The notes under the pieces: model-generated
What the model was told of the DNA's origin: nothing
The model's database searches: none
Seen by the model: only the letters and a program-made list of their open reading frames with translations
Source of the DNA: Solimonas sp041659605
GTDB lineage: Bacteria; Pseudomonadota; Gammaproteobacteria; Nevskiales; Nevskiaceae
DNA: 64,000 bases
Assembly: GCA_041659605.1 (NCBI GenBank)
Contig: JBAZXW010000001.1
Coordinates: forward strand, 1-64,000
Direction: 5' to 3'
Shown: piece by piece, positions 1 to 8,385 of the stretch
Layout: every line of letters starts with the position of its first letter
How positions within the stretch are numbered: the stretch's first letter is position 1
Translations under genes and position numbers: made by a program

Positions 1-899
1 TGGTGCTGCGGCTCGCCAACATCTTCTTCGAGCCCGTATGGAACCGTAGCTACGTCGACCACGTCCAGATCACGGTCGCGGAGGCCCTGGGTGTCGGCCG
101 GCGTGCCGGATACTTCGAGCAGGCCGGAGTGTTGCGCGACATGTTCCAAAACCACCTGCTGCAGCTGCTGTGCACGATCGCGATGGAGCCGCCGGCCAGC
201 TTCGCGGCCGACCGCGTGCGCGACGAGACCGCGAAAGTTCTGTATGCGCTGCGGCCGCTGGGCAATGGCAACCTCGATCACGCCGCCGTGCGCGGCCAGT
301 ACGGCGCGGGCCGCATCGATGCCGATGAGTGCCGCGCCTACCGCGCCGAGCCGGGCGTGGCAGCTGACTCGCGCATCGAGACCTACGCGGCACTCAAGCT
401 TCACATCGACAACTGGCGCTGGCAGGGCGTGCCGTTCTACCTGCGCTCCGGCAAGCGCTTGGCACAGCGCCGCACGGAGATCGCGATCCGCTTCAAGCCC
501 GTGCCGCACTCGCTGTTTGCGCCGTTGCGGCCCGAGGACTTGGCACCCAACATGCTCGTGCTGCGCATCCAGCCGCAGGAGGGCGTGTCGCTGACGTTCG
601 AGACCAAACATCCGGGACCCAAGCTGTGCATGAGTGGCGCGGCGATGGATTTCGATTACGGGGATGCATTCGGCGCATCGCGCGAAGCCTACGAGCGGCT
701 GCTGCTCGACGCGATGGCCGGCGATCAGACGCTGTTCGTGCGCTCGGACTGGATTGCACTGTCTTGGTCCTGGTTGGCGCCACTGCTGGAGCGCTGGAGC
801 GCGGGCGGTGCACCGGAGCCCTATGCGGCGGGCTGCTGGGGCCCGACGCAGGCCGATGCATTGCTGGCTCGGGACGGCCGCGCATGGTTCAATCCCTGA
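1..899 (+). CDS. zwf: Glucose-6-phosphate 1-dehydrogenase, C-terminal part
   Basis: The gene is cut by the left edge of the window; about 298 of the usual 490 or so residues remain. The product oxidises glucose 6-phosphate to 6-phosphoglucono-lactone with NADP+ or NAD+, the first step of the oxidative pentose phosphate or Entner-Doudoroff route in the cytoplasm. The visible part begins in the family motif region (ANIFFEPVWNR, then DHVQITVAEALG) and carries the C-terminal domain, including FYLRSGKRL and a late FEPVWN-type fold context. The stop codon overlaps the start of the next gene, which encodes the following enzyme, so the two are co-translated. The identification is secure; N-terminal NADP-binding residues lie outside the window. 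Confidence 0.96.
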   Translation, partial: VLRLANIFFEPVWNRSYVDHVQITVAEALGVGRRAGYFEQAGVLRDMFQNHLLQLLCTIAMEPPASFAADRVRDETAKVLYALRPLGNGNLDHAAVRGQYGAGRIDADECRAYRAEPGVAADSRIETYAALKLHIDNWRWQGVPFYLRSGKRLAQRRTEIAIRFKPVPHSLFAPLRPEDLAPNMLVLRIQPQEGVSLTFETKHPGPKLCMSGAAMDFDYGDAFGASREAYERLLLDAMAGDQTLFVRSDWIALSWSWLAPLLERWSAGGAPEPYAAGCWGPTQADALLARDGRAWFNP

Positions 900-1675
900 T
901 CACCGTGCTCCCGGACCCGGACCGTCTCGCTCAGGCGGCTGCGGCCGACATCGCCGCCGAGTTGCGGCGCGCCATTGCCGCGCGCGGGACCGCGCACTGC
1001 GTGCTGACGGGCGGCGAGACACCGCTCCCGACATACTGCTGTCTGGCGCAATCGCCGCTGGCCGAGGCGGTGGCGTGGGGCCGCGTTCACTTCTGGTGGA
1101 CGGACGAACGCTGGGTCTCGTCGGACAACCCGCTAAGCAACCAGCGGGCCGCGCGCGCAGCGCTGCTCGACCGGCTCGCGGCCACGCCCGAGCAAGTCCA
1201 TGCCGTCGATGTGGCGGCGCCCAGCGCCGAAGCCGCAGCGGCGGACTACGAGCGGCGGTTGCGCCAATGTTTTGGCGATCGTCCTGTCTTCGACGTGGTC
1301 CTGCTCGGTGTGGGCGAAGACGGCCACGTTGCCTCGCTGTTTCCCGGTTCCCCGGCACTCGCCTGCGGACGCGACTGGGTCGTGGTCGAACGCCGCGCGC
1401 CCAAGCCGCCCGCCGTGCGCGTCAGCCTCAGTCTGCCGGCCCTTGTGGCCGGGCGTTACCACATCCTCCTCGCCCAGGGCGCGGCCAAGGTCGCCGTGGT
1501 ACGTCGCCTGCACGGACCCCAGCGCGGCAGCCTGCCGATCGACCGGTTCCTGTCCATGGCGCCGCAGGTTCGCGCGTACGTGGACAAAGCGGCGTGGAGT
1601 CCGGATGGGAAGGAAGGGGGCCCACGCGATCCGCAGGTGCTCGGGCGCGCGCCGACCCATCGGAGTGACTGCTGA
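884..1675 (+). CDS. pgl: 6-phosphogluconolactonase
   Basis: This 263-residue enzyme of the SugarP isomerase/6PGL (DevB) family hydrolyses 6-phosphogluconolactone to 6-phosphogluconate. Family motifs are clear: LTGGETPLPTY near residue 45, VHFWWTDERWV near 70, and LGVGEDGHVASLFPGS near 145. I chose the ATG at 884 because it gives the standard length and overlaps the zwf stop by 16 bases; an in-frame opening runs upstream but lies inside zwf. It ends in a TGATG-type one-base overlap with the next gene, so zwf, pgl and the hydrolase form one operon. Confidence 0.95.
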   Translation: MVQSLITVLPDPDRLAQAAAADIAAELRRAIAARGTAHCVLTGGETPLPTYCCLAQSPLAEAVAWGRVHFWWTDERWVSSDNPLSNQRAARAALLDRLAATPEQVHAVDVAAPSAEAAAADYERRLRQCFGDRPVFDVVLLGVGEDGHVASLFPGSPALACGRDWVVVERRAPKPPAVRVSLSLPALVAGRYHILLAQGAAKVAVVRRLHGPQRGSLPIDRFLSMAPQVRAYVDKAAWSPDGKEGGPRDPQVLGRAPTHRSDC

Positions 1676-2643
1676 TGCACCGGATCGCCATCCCGATGGC
1701 CGCGTTCGAGGCAGCAATGCTTGCCGGCGTCGCCGCGCTGCTCCTGGTGCGGCATCGGCGCGCGCTGCACCAGCCGCTGCGTCGGGTGGACATCGGCCAC
1801 GGCGGTGCCCCGACCGTATTCCTGCACGGGCTGGGCGCGACACATCGCTATTGGCTGCGACCGATCGAAGCCGCGCCGGCGCCAGGCCGCATTACCCTGA
1901 TCGATCTCCTGGGTTTCGGCGACTCGCCGCAGCCCTGGTTCCGGCACACCGTGGATCGCCACGTTGAGCACCTGCACAGCTGTCTTGCCGACGAACAGAA
2001 CATGACGCTGGTCGGCCATTCACTGGGCGCGGCTCTGGCGCTGGCCTACGCGGCGCGCCATCCCGGACAGGTGCGGCGGCTGGTCCTGCTGAGCCTTCCG
2101 TACTTCGGCGGTGAGTCGGAAGCCTATCGCTGGCTGCGGCAGACGCCCGAGGGCTGGATTTTCACGAACGTGGCCCTGATGACGCTGGCCTGCGTCGTCA
2201 CGCGCCGCGTGCTCTCGGGCCTCCTGCCGCACCTGCGGCCCGACCTGCCGCGCGAGGTGGCCGAGGATGTTGTGAAACACTCTTGGATGGCGTCAACAAC
2301 GTCGCTTTGGGACGTGGTGTACCGGCACGACTTCTGTCAGGACGCCGATGCACTGGGCGGGCGCATCCCGGTCATGTGCATCCATGGGGCAGATGACATG
2401 ACCGTGCCCGCGCGCAGCGCGTGCCGACTCGCCGCGGGGCGCGCCAACTGGTTCACGCTGGTGTTGCCCGGCATCGACCATCACCCTTGGCTGCGCGAGC
2501 CGCGGGCCTGCCGCGACATCATTTTTGACTCACGCGTTCCGGCTTCGGCGGCTTCGGTTCTGCACGAGACGGCCGCCCTCGCAGCCACGCCATCGGCCGT
2601 CGGCCCGGCGGGCGATCGTTCGGCGTCGCGGATGGTCCCGTGA
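1675..2643 (+). CDS. Alpha/beta-fold hydrolase, membrane-anchored
   Basis: The 322-residue protein begins with a hydrophobic helix (residues 5-25, MAAFEAAMLAGVAALLLV) and then shows an alpha/beta hydrolase fold. Visible features are the oxyanion motif HGLGATHRYW, the nucleophile elbow GHSLGAALAL (Ser), the acid region HGADDMTVP (Asp) and the late His in GIDHHPW. The substrate is unknown; esterase, lipase or lactonase activity is possible. Its start overlaps the pgl stop by one base, so it is co-transcribed with the pentose phosphate genes. Its last 125 bases overlap the 3' end of the convergent HD-GYP gene, which is unusual. Confidence 0.85.
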   Translation: MHRIAIPMAAFEAAMLAGVAALLLVRHRRALHQPLRRVDIGHGGAPTVFLHGLGATHRYWLRPIEAAPAPGRITLIDLLGFGDSPQPWFRHTVDRHVEHLHSCLADEQNMTLVGHSLGAALALAYAARHPGQVRRLVLLSLPYFGGESEAYRWLRQTPEGWIFTNVALMTLACVVTRRVLSGLLPHLRPDLPREVAEDVVKHSWMASTTSLWDVVYRHDFCQDADALGGRIPVMCIHGADDMTVPARSACRLAAGRANWFTLVLPGIDHHPWLREPRACRDIIFDSRVPASAASVLHETAALAATPSAVGPAGDRSASRMVP

Positions 2644-3898
2644 CAGGGAAATAGCGCCGGATCGCATCTGCGAGCGCTGTGTGCAGCTCGGCTTCCGTTG
2701 CCTGGCCGATGTTCTGGTAGAGGGGCTGGGCGCGCGCCGTGAAGGCCGCCAGCAGCGTCGGGTCGAAATTGCCCGCCATATCGGACTGCATCGTGTGCAG
2801 AGCCTGCTCGAGCGTGAAGGCGGGCTTGTAGGGTCGCTTCGTGGTCAAGGCGTCGAACACGTCGGCGATTGCAAACAATCTCGCCGGTTGCGGAATGCCC
2901 GTACCGGCCAGGCGGCCGGGGTAGCCAGTGCCGTCGTAGCGCTCGTGGTGATGCAGCACGATGGTCCGTGCGCGCAACAACCACGCGCTCTGGCTGACGA
3001 TGCGCTCACCCAGCAGCGGGTGCTTCTGCATCACCTGGAACTCCTCGGGCGTCAGCGGCCCGGGCTTGAGCAGCACGGCGTCCGGAATGCCGATCTTGCC
3101 CACGTCGTGAAGGAATGCGCCGGCGATCACGTCGGCGATCTCGCCCGGTGGCATGCCGCTCGCTTCCGCCAGACGGATCGCATACAGCGTGACCCGGTAG
3201 TTGTGGGCATCGGTCTCCGAGTCGCGCAGCGCGATCGCGCTGCCCAGCATCCGCATCAGGTCGAGATTGGATTCCAGCAGATCCTGCGACAGGCGTAGCG
3301 TCCGGCGGGTCAGCCCGAGCAGGATGGGGTACAGCAGCAAGGTCGTGATCAGGACCGTTGCCGCGCCGATCATGGCGGCGCCGCGCGTCTGCGGGTCGAT
3401 GGAATGCACGGTTTCCGCATCGAGCCGGTAGAAAGCCTCGGCGGTCCGGCCCGACGCGCGGCCATCTTTCTTCAAGGGGCGCACTACGCGGACGAAGGCC
3501 TCGCTGCCTGATCGCAGCAGGTCGCCGGCGACGCGAGGACGAGCGCTCAAGGCCGCCGCCCGCAGCTCCGGCTCCAGGCCATCCGCCCACACCTCCGCGA
3601 TGATCCTGCCGTCGGCGTCGCGCAGCCGGATGCCGATGAAGTGCTCGCGATCGAGTAACGGGATCAGGTCCTCGTGCGTGCCGGCGATCGCGCCCCCAAG
3701 TAGGGGTTGCATCGCGGCGGCCTCAAAATGGCTGATCCCGGCCTGGACGCGCCCGACAGCGGCACGCTCGACGTGCCGCGCCGCCAGGACATAGGCGACC
3801 AGCGCTGCGAGGATGGCGAGCACACCGCCAGCTGAAGCCAGCGTCCACAGCAGTCGCCGGCGCAGCTCCTTCGGGTTCTCAGGCGGGGGCGCCAGCAC
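2519..3898 (-). CDS. HD-GYP domain cyclic-di-GMP phosphodiesterase
   Basis: About 459 residues. A transmembrane helix lies near residues 18-42 and a second near 177-198, enclosing a periplasmic sensor region; a cytoplasmic HD-GYP domain follows. Catalytic signatures are intact: HDVGK (about 266-270) with an upstream H in DAHNYR, HHHERYDGTGYPG (about 318-330) holding the GYP motif, and IADVFDALTTKRPY. The family hydrolyses c-di-GMP and lowers biofilm signalling. The frame opens at a TTG at 3904, but the GTG at 3898 has a GGAG at better spacing, so I prefer it. The 3' end overlaps the convergent hydrolase gene. A Pro/Arg-rich C-terminal tail of about 40 residues is atypical. Confidence 0.88.
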   Translation of the reverse strand: MLAPPPENPKELRRRLLWTLASAGGVLAILAALVAYVLAARHVERAAVGRVQAGISHFEAAAMQPLLGGAIAGTHEDLIPLLDREHFIGIRLRDADGRIIAEVWADGLEPELRAAALSARPRVAGDLLRSGSEAFVRVVRPLKKDGRASGRTAEAFYRLDAETVHSIDPQTRGAAMIGAATVLITTLLLYPILLGLTRRTLRLSQDLLESNLDLMRMLGSAIALRDSETDAHNYRVTLYAIRLAEASGMPPGEIADVIAGAFLHDVGKIGIPDAVLLKPGPLTPEEFQVMQKHPLLGERIVSQSAWLLRARTIVLHHHERYDGTGYPGRLAGTGIPQPARLFAIADVFDALTTKRPYKPAFTLEQALHTMQSDMAGNFDPTLLAAFTARAQPLYQNIGQATEAELHTALADAIRRYFPVTGPSATPNDRPPGRRPMAWLRGRPSRAEPKPPKPERVSQK

Positions 3899-3931
3899 CG
3901 TCAAGCTCCGCGAGCCGGAGCGTCGGGCCCG

Positions 3932-4321
3932 CTATTCGGGGCGTCCACCTTGGCCTTCCGCCATGCGCCGATGCCAGTCGGCCAAGGCGCGGCTCTCGCT
4001 GGCGGTCTGCTCGTAGCCTTCGATGAGCCGGTCATAGTGGTCGACGATGCCCGCAGTCGTGCCAATGGGGTAATAGACACCGGGCGGCCAGTGTTCGTAA
4101 TGGCGCCGCGCACTACGCCGCGCGCGGCCCTCGCGCTGCGCGTAGCGGGCCTGCTCGTCGTAGTAGTCGGCGAGCGCGATGTGATCGGCGGGGCTGCTGG
4201 CCTGCTGAATCTTCTGATCGAGGTTTGCGTCCGTGATGCCGCGATGCTCGAAGCTGGCGCAGCCGCCGGCCAGTGTTGCGGCGACCGCCACCACGATGAA
4301 TGCCCCAAGACACCGATTCAT
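3932..4321 (-). CDS. Small lipoprotein with Tyr/Gln/Arg-rich helix
   Basis: 129 residues with a signal peptide ending in the lipobox LAGGC (Cys 21), so it should be lipidated at the inner face of the envelope. The mature part is helical: ADHIALADYYDEQARYAQRE followed by a run with His and Tyr, then DHYDRLIEGYEQTASESRAL. It resembles the lipoprotein at 7523-7948 in layout (AQHDALARQYDRQAAQARTR there), so the two are distant paralogues flanking glgP and the cytochrome genes. Function is unknown. An FNR-like box at 4381-4394 lies 66 bases upstream and could serve this gene as well as the divergent AhpD-like gene. Confidence 0.75.
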   Translation of the reverse strand: MNRCLGAFIVVAVAATLAGGCASFEHRGITDANLDQKIQQASSPADHIALADYYDEQARYAQREGRARRSARRHYEHWPPGVYYPIGTTAGIVDHYDRLIEGYEQTASESRALADWHRRMAEGQGGRPE

Positions 4322-4380
4322 GCACGATTCCTAGACCGTCCGGAATGTTGAAGTGTCGCCAGGATCACCTCGGGTACGCA

Positions 4381-4394
4381 CTGACCTGGATCAG
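4381..4394. promoter_or_regulatory. FNR/Anr-type box (CTGAC-N4-ATCAG)
   Basis: CTGACCTGGATCAG is close to the CRP/FNR-family pattern TTGAT-N4-ATCAA. Its centre is 40.5 bases before the ATG of the AhpD-like gene (4428) and 66 bases before the divergent lipoprotein gene (4321). A possible -10 (GATCAT, 4417-4422) sits where class II activation would place it, which would start the transcript almost at the start codon. Confidence 0.5.
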
Positions 4395-4427
4395 TCCTGC
4401 GGCGAGCGCGCACAGCGATCATGGAGC

Positions 4428-5027
4428 ATGAATACGGAGAGTGCGCGCGTTTGCCCACGGCGGCTGGTCGCGTATCCCTGGTACCTGCGGCCCTTCTTCT
4501 GGAACCAGAAGCGCAAGTACGGCCAGGTCCTCGGGCCTGCGCTGCTGTGGGCGCGGGTGCCCGCCCTGCTTATCGCGGTCGCATCGATGTACGCAGTGCT
4601 GGATCGGCGGCGCAGCCCCTTGAGCCCGGTGCTGCGCTCGCTGGTGACGGTCCGAGTGTCCCAGATCAATCACTGCCGGTTCTGCGTGGATCTCAACGCC
4701 GCCGTGCTCGCAAGACGAGCCGGGTCGATGGCGAAGCTCGAGGCACTCGCGCACTGGCGGACCAGCGAAGGGTTCACCGGCGCCGAGCGGATGGCGCTGG
4801 AGTACGCGGAGGCGGTCACCGACTCCGCGCGCCGCGTCGATGCTGCCTTGTTTGCATCGCTGCACTCGCACTTCGATGACGATGCCATCATCGAGCTTAC
4901 GGGACTGATTGCGTTTCAGAACCTCTCAAGTAAGTTCAACAGCGCGCTCGATGTTCCCGGCCAAGGGTTCTGCGCGATGCCAGGCAGCCCGCCCGAGCCG
5001 CACACGGCGCGGCCAGCGCGCCGATAG
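4428..5027 (+). CDS. AhpD-like carboxymuconolactone decarboxylase family protein
   Basis: 199 residues from the ATG at 4428. The C-x2-C motif in SQINHCRFCVDLNAA matches the redox-active cysteines of AhpD-type peroxidase/disulfide reductases, and the following helix (GFTGAERMALEYAEAVT) is typical of the carboxymuconolactone decarboxylase fold. A role in peroxide or thiol stress is likely; decarboxylase activity is not implied. It stands alone, convergent with glgP (6 bases between stops), and has an FNR-like box just upstream, which suggests oxygen- or redox-linked expression. The frame is open upstream to 4353 but the box and -10 favour the ATG at 4428. Confidence 0.85.
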   Translation: MNTESARVCPRRLVAYPWYLRPFFWNQKRKYGQVLGPALLWARVPALLIAVASMYAVLDRRRSPLSPVLRSLVTVRVSQINHCRFCVDLNAAVLARRAGSMAKLEALAHWRTSEGFTGAERMALEYAEAVTDSARRVDAALFASLHSHFDDDAIIELTGLIAFQNLSSKFNSALDVPGQGFCAMPGSPPEPHTARPARR

Positions 5028-5032
5028 GAGCC

Positions 5033-6721
5033 TCAAATGTAGGCTTCGGCCGCGTACCGTCGCATCATGCGATGGCTGTTGAACAGCGAGCCGTTCAGGG
5101 AAATCGCACCCTTCATCACCGCGATCCAGCCGGCACGATCCTGGTGGAACAGCGGCAGCACATGCCGCTCGAGCTTGCCGTAAAGCGCGTCCGCCTCGTT
5201 GCCGGCGGAGCCGTCGCCAGCGTCCCCGATCGCCCAGCCGGTGACGCCTTCGACGCAGCCCTCGACCCACCAGCCGTCCAGCACGCTCAGGCTCGGCACG
5301 CCGTTGAGAGCAGCCTTCATGCCGCTCGTGCCGGACGCCTCCAGCGGCCGCTGCGGCGTGTTGAGCCACAGGTCCACCCCCGGGATCAGAACCTGAGCAA
5401 GCGTCATGTCGTAGTTGGGCACATAGATACCGCGGACGTCGGGCGCCAGCGCGTGCAGCGCGGCGTGCACCTGCTCGATGCGTTGCTTGCCGTCGTGGTC
5501 GCGCGGATGCGCCTTGCCGCCCCATACGATCTGGAACGGCCAGCGCCGCGCGATCGCCCGCAGCCGCTCCAGGTCCGAGAACAGCAGTTCGGGCCTCTTG
5601 TACGCGGTCATGCGCCGGGCGAAGCCGAGAATCGGCAGTTCGGGATCCAGCGCGACGCCGAACGCGCCTTGCACGTGCTCGACGAGTCGTTGCTTGGCGG
5701 CCATGTGCGCCTGCCAGGTTTCCACGTCCGACAGACAGCAGCGCGCTCGCACCAGGATCTCGGGCTCGTGGCACCAGCCCGGCAGATGGTGGTCGTAGAG
5801 CGCGGCGAAACTCGGCGCGGTCCAGGTGTAGGCGTGCACGCCGTTGGTCACGGCCCGCACGGCGTAGCCCGGAAACATGTGTCGCGAGGTCTCGGCGTGG
5901 AGCTTGGCGACGCCGTTGACGTAGCCGCTCAGGTTCAGCGCGAGACGCGTCATGTCCAGCGCTGTGTCGCCCGCGAGTCCGCGCAGTCCGCCATCCACGA
6001 ACGGCCCGAGCACGCGGTCGACCAGCCCGTAGGAGAACTCGTCGTGGCCCGCGCCGACCGGGGTGTGCGTGGTGAAGCTGCACTGGCGGCGCACCTGCAT
6101 GACATCGTACAGCGGGTCGCCCGCCCTGCGTTCCGTGCTGGGCGGCGCGGTTTCGCGCAACAGCTCCAGCCCCAGCAGTGCCGCGTGACCTTCGTTCATG
6201 TGGTACTTGTGAATACGAAAGCCGAGCCCGCGCAGCAGCCGCACCCCGCCGATGCCGAGCACGATTTCCTGTTTCAGGCGATAGGTGCCGTCGCCGCCGT
6301 AGAGCTGCGCTGTGATCGCGCGGTCGGACGGATCGTTCTCCGGCAGGTCGGTGTCGAGAAACAGCACCGGCTCGCGCCCACCGCGGTGGCCTTCGAGCAC
6401 GTAGAGCCATGCGGTGACCCAGATCTCACGGCCCTCGATCGGCACGACGGTCTTGACGCCGACGCGACGCCCCCAGCGGCCCGGATCCCATCCGTCCGGT
6501 TCTTCGGTCTGGCGGCCGTCCGGCGAAAGGCTCTGCCGGAAGTAGCCGGCGCGGCTCACCAGCGTCACCGCAACCATCGGCAACTCCAGATCCGCCGCCG
6601 TACGCATCGCATCGCCCGCGAGGATGCCAAGCCCGCCGCTGAAGGTGGGGATCTGGGGATGAACCGCCGCCTCCATCGTGAAGTAGGCGATGCGCGACCG
6701 GTCGAGGAAGGGCTGCAACAT
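5033..6721 (-). CDS. glgP: Alpha-glucan (glycogen) phosphorylase, short form
   Basis: 562 residues, the compact GT35 type found in bacteria and archaea, not the 800-residue E. coli type. It releases glucose 1-phosphate from alpha-1,4-glucans using phosphate and pyridoxal phosphate. Visible motifs: FTMEAAVHPQIPTFSGGLGI at the N terminus, YHMNEGHAALL near 173, the sugar-binding run GFARRMTAYKRPELL near 367, and EASGTSGMKAALNG near 461-473, where Lys 469 should bind PLP. The ATG at 6721 is the natural start; longer upstream translation is not family-like. It follows the membrane cytochrome gene by 5 bases. Its presence at the end of a metal/redox unit may mean glucose mobilisation for reductant, which is inference. 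Confidence 0.93.
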   Translation of the reverse strand: MLQPFLDRSRIAYFTMEAAVHPQIPTFSGGLGILAGDAMRTAADLELPMVAVTLVSRAGYFRQSLSPDGRQTEEPDGWDPGRWGRRVGVKTVVPIEGREIWVTAWLYVLEGHRGGREPVLFLDTDLPENDPSDRAITAQLYGGDGTYRLKQEIVLGIGGVRLLRGLGFRIHKYHMNEGHAALLGLELLRETAPPSTERRAGDPLYDVMQVRRQCSFTTHTPVGAGHDEFSYGLVDRVLGPFVDGGLRGLAGDTALDMTRLALNLSGYVNGVAKLHAETSRHMFPGYAVRAVTNGVHAYTWTAPSFAALYDHHLPGWCHEPEILVRARCCLSDVETWQAHMAAKQRLVEHVQGAFGVALDPELPILGFARRMTAYKRPELLFSDLERLRAIARRWPFQIVWGGKAHPRDHDGKQRIEQVHAALHALAPDVRGIYVPNYDMTLAQVLIPGVDLWLNTPQRPLEASGTSGMKAALNGVPSLSVLDGWWVEGCVEGVTGWAIGDAGDGSAGNEADALYGKLERHVLPLFHQDRAGWIAVMKGAISLNGSLFNSHRMMRRYAAEAYI

Positions 6722-6726
6722 GGGAG

Positions 6727-7473
6727 TCACTCCTGGGTGTTGGGTCGCGGCGCAAGCCACATGTCCCACAGGGCGATGGCGATCTGCGCTGCCAGCGCGA
6801 TGCCCATCAAGGCCCCGCCGGCGACGACGACATAGCCGAACAGCGGCGCGGCGAACTTGGTGAACCACCACGAGCCGATGTCGAGCCAGATCGCGGCGAA
6901 GGGCGTCACGATCAGCAAGTTGCGCAGCCAGGCCGGGACTTCGCTGAGTGCGAAGATGCCGCCGGTCAGCAGGAACAGCAGGCTGATGCCAAACAGATGG
7001 ATGTGCGACACGCGCGCCAGCGCGCCGACCGACTCGCCGAGATCCGGTTTTGCGAGATCGAGAGTCTCCTCGTAGCTCGTCAGCGCCGGCACGGGCAAGC
7101 CGGACTGCGCGTTGTGGCACGCCGTACAGCTCTTCTGCAGGATCGGCTGGATCTCTGCGACGTAGCGGGCCTCGGGCACGCCGTCGCGGATCCAGGACTT
7201 GATGCGCTCACTGTCCGGCGTCTCGAGCTTGTCCGCCATCGCCCCTTCAATCGCGGCCTGCAGGCGCGTGTTCTCGCGCTGGCCGTGGTACTTCATGACG
7301 ACGCCCTGCACCAGGCCCATGTTCATCGCCCTGTGCGGGTCGACGTTGAGCAGGAACATCAGGAATATCGCCGCCAGGTAGCCGATGCCGACCGTGGCGA
7401 GGAAGGAACTGAACAGCAGCCGCATCGGCAAGGGCAATTGGCGAAGCGTGTGGGCGAATCTCGTGGCGTTCAT
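6727..7473 (-). CDS. Membrane-bound monohaem cytochrome c
   Basis: 248 residues. A transmembrane helix near 19-44, a periplasmic stretch holding one haem c motif (CTACH in IQPILQKSCTACHNAQ), then three or four further helices (HLFGISLLFLLTGGIF, LLIVTPFAAIWLDIG, LFGYVVVAGGALMGIAL). Histidines near the last helices (SHIHLFG) could ligate a further haem. This architecture occurs in proteobacterial electron-transfer loci but I do not recognise a named family. It lies between the lipoprotein/DUF1622 pair and glgP on the same strand, so it probably belongs to the same redox unit. Confidence 0.8.
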   Translation of the reverse strand: MNATRFAHTLRQLPLPMRLLFSSFLATVGIGYLAAIFLMFLLNVDPHRAMNMGLVQGVVMKYHGQRENTRLQAAIEGAMADKLETPDSERIKSWIRDGVPEARYVAEIQPILQKSCTACHNAQSGLPVPALTSYEETLDLAKPDLGESVGALARVSHIHLFGISLLFLLTGGIFALSEVPAWLRNLLIVTPFAAIWLDIGSWWFTKFAAPLFGYVVVAGGALMGIALAAQIAIALWDMWLAPRPNTQE

Positions 7474-7522
7474 CGGGTTCTCCTGCCGCGCGCTGCTTGT
7501 TTACGACGGGATACAGTGGCTT

Positions 7523-7948
7523 TCACTCGTGTCCGCCGGCAGGAGGCTGCTGCGCCCAGTGGCGATGCTGCTGCGCCATCACCGAGTAGATGCGGACCGC
7601 CTCCTCCTCGTTGCGGATCAGCTGCTCGCAATGTCGTGGCATGGCCGGCATCCCCGTGTCCACGCCGACACGGTCAATCCAGCGGTATTGCGGACCGCGC
7701 TGATAGGCGGCGTAAATGGCACGGTGTTCGTCCGCGCGCGTGCGCGCCTGTGCCGCCTGCCGGTCGTATTGCCGGGCGAGCGCGTCGTGCTGTGCCGGCG
7801 TCCGGGCGGCCTCGACCTGCTGCGACAGCGGCGGCGCACCATCGCCGTCTGAAGGCACGGAAGCGCAGCCGGTGGCCAGCATGCCCAGCGCCAGCACCAA
7901 CACGCGGCAGAAGCCGAGTGATTGAACCGCCAAGCGATAACTCTTCAT
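7523..7948 (-). CDS. Lipoprotein, paralogue of the one at 3932-4321
   Basis: 141 residues. Signal peptide and lipobox LATGC (Cys about 26). The mature part carries the helical segment AQHDALARQYDRQAAQARTR, matching the character of the other lipoprotein, and ends Gln/His-rich (MAQQHRHWAQQ) with a lone mid-protein Cys (PRHCEQL). The ATG at 7948 overlaps the stop of the DUF1622 gene in an ATGA junction, which supports both the start and translational coupling. Function unknown. Confidence 0.8.
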   Translation of the reverse strand: MKSYRLAVQSLGFCRVLVLALGMLATGCASVPSDGDGAPPLSQQVEAARTPAQHDALARQYDRQAAQARTRADEHRAIYAAYQRGPQYRWIDRVGVDTGMPAMPRHCEQLIRNEEEAVRIYSVMAQQHRHWAQQPPAGGHE

Positions 7949-8373
7949 GTCCGATCCTCCTTTGCTGTGGGATGAGCCGCCGCAGACCCGACAGCTGCCG
8001 AAAGCGGCGGCGGTGATTGGCCGTCGGCAGCGGCCCCATGGCGCTGCCACGGCCAGCGGCCTTCGATCTCGACCTGCAGCGCCATGCTGAGCACCGTGCG
8101 CACCAGCACGATGATGGCGAGCACCGCGACGTTCTCGAGGGTGGGCGCCACGACGACGGTGCGGATGATGTCGCCCGCGACCAGAAACTCCAGGCTCAGG
8201 ACGATGGCGCCGCCGAACTCCTGACGGAACCGGCGGACGCCCATCGCGCCGGCCGCCGGCGTGCGCACGAGCAGACGCCATGTCGCCGCCATCGCACCGG
8301 CGGCGATGACGACCACGCCGATGGCATCGAAGGCGAGACCCACCCATTCCATGACGCCGCGGAACGTGTTCAT
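7945..8373 (-). CDS. DUF1622 family membrane protein
   Basis: 142 residues with three predicted helices (LAFDAIGVVVIAAGAMAATW, AIVLSLEFLVAGDIIRTVVV, NVAVLAIIVLVRTVLSMAL). The sequence RRFRQEFGGAIVLSLEFLVA is typical of DUF1622, a family of small inner-membrane proteins with no known activity. The C terminus is Pro/Ala-rich and probably disordered. It is 12 bases downstream of the heptahaem cytochrome gene and overlaps the following lipoprotein gene by 4 bases. Confidence 0.85.
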   Translation of the reverse strand: MNTFRGVMEWVGLAFDAIGVVVIAAGAMAATWRLLVRTPAAGAMGVRRFRQEFGGAIVLSLEFLVAGDIIRTVVVAPTLENVAVLAIIVLVRTVLSMALQVEIEGRWPWQRHGAAADGQSPPPLSAAVGSAAAHPTAKEDRT

Positions 8374-8385
8374 GACGGGCCTTTC

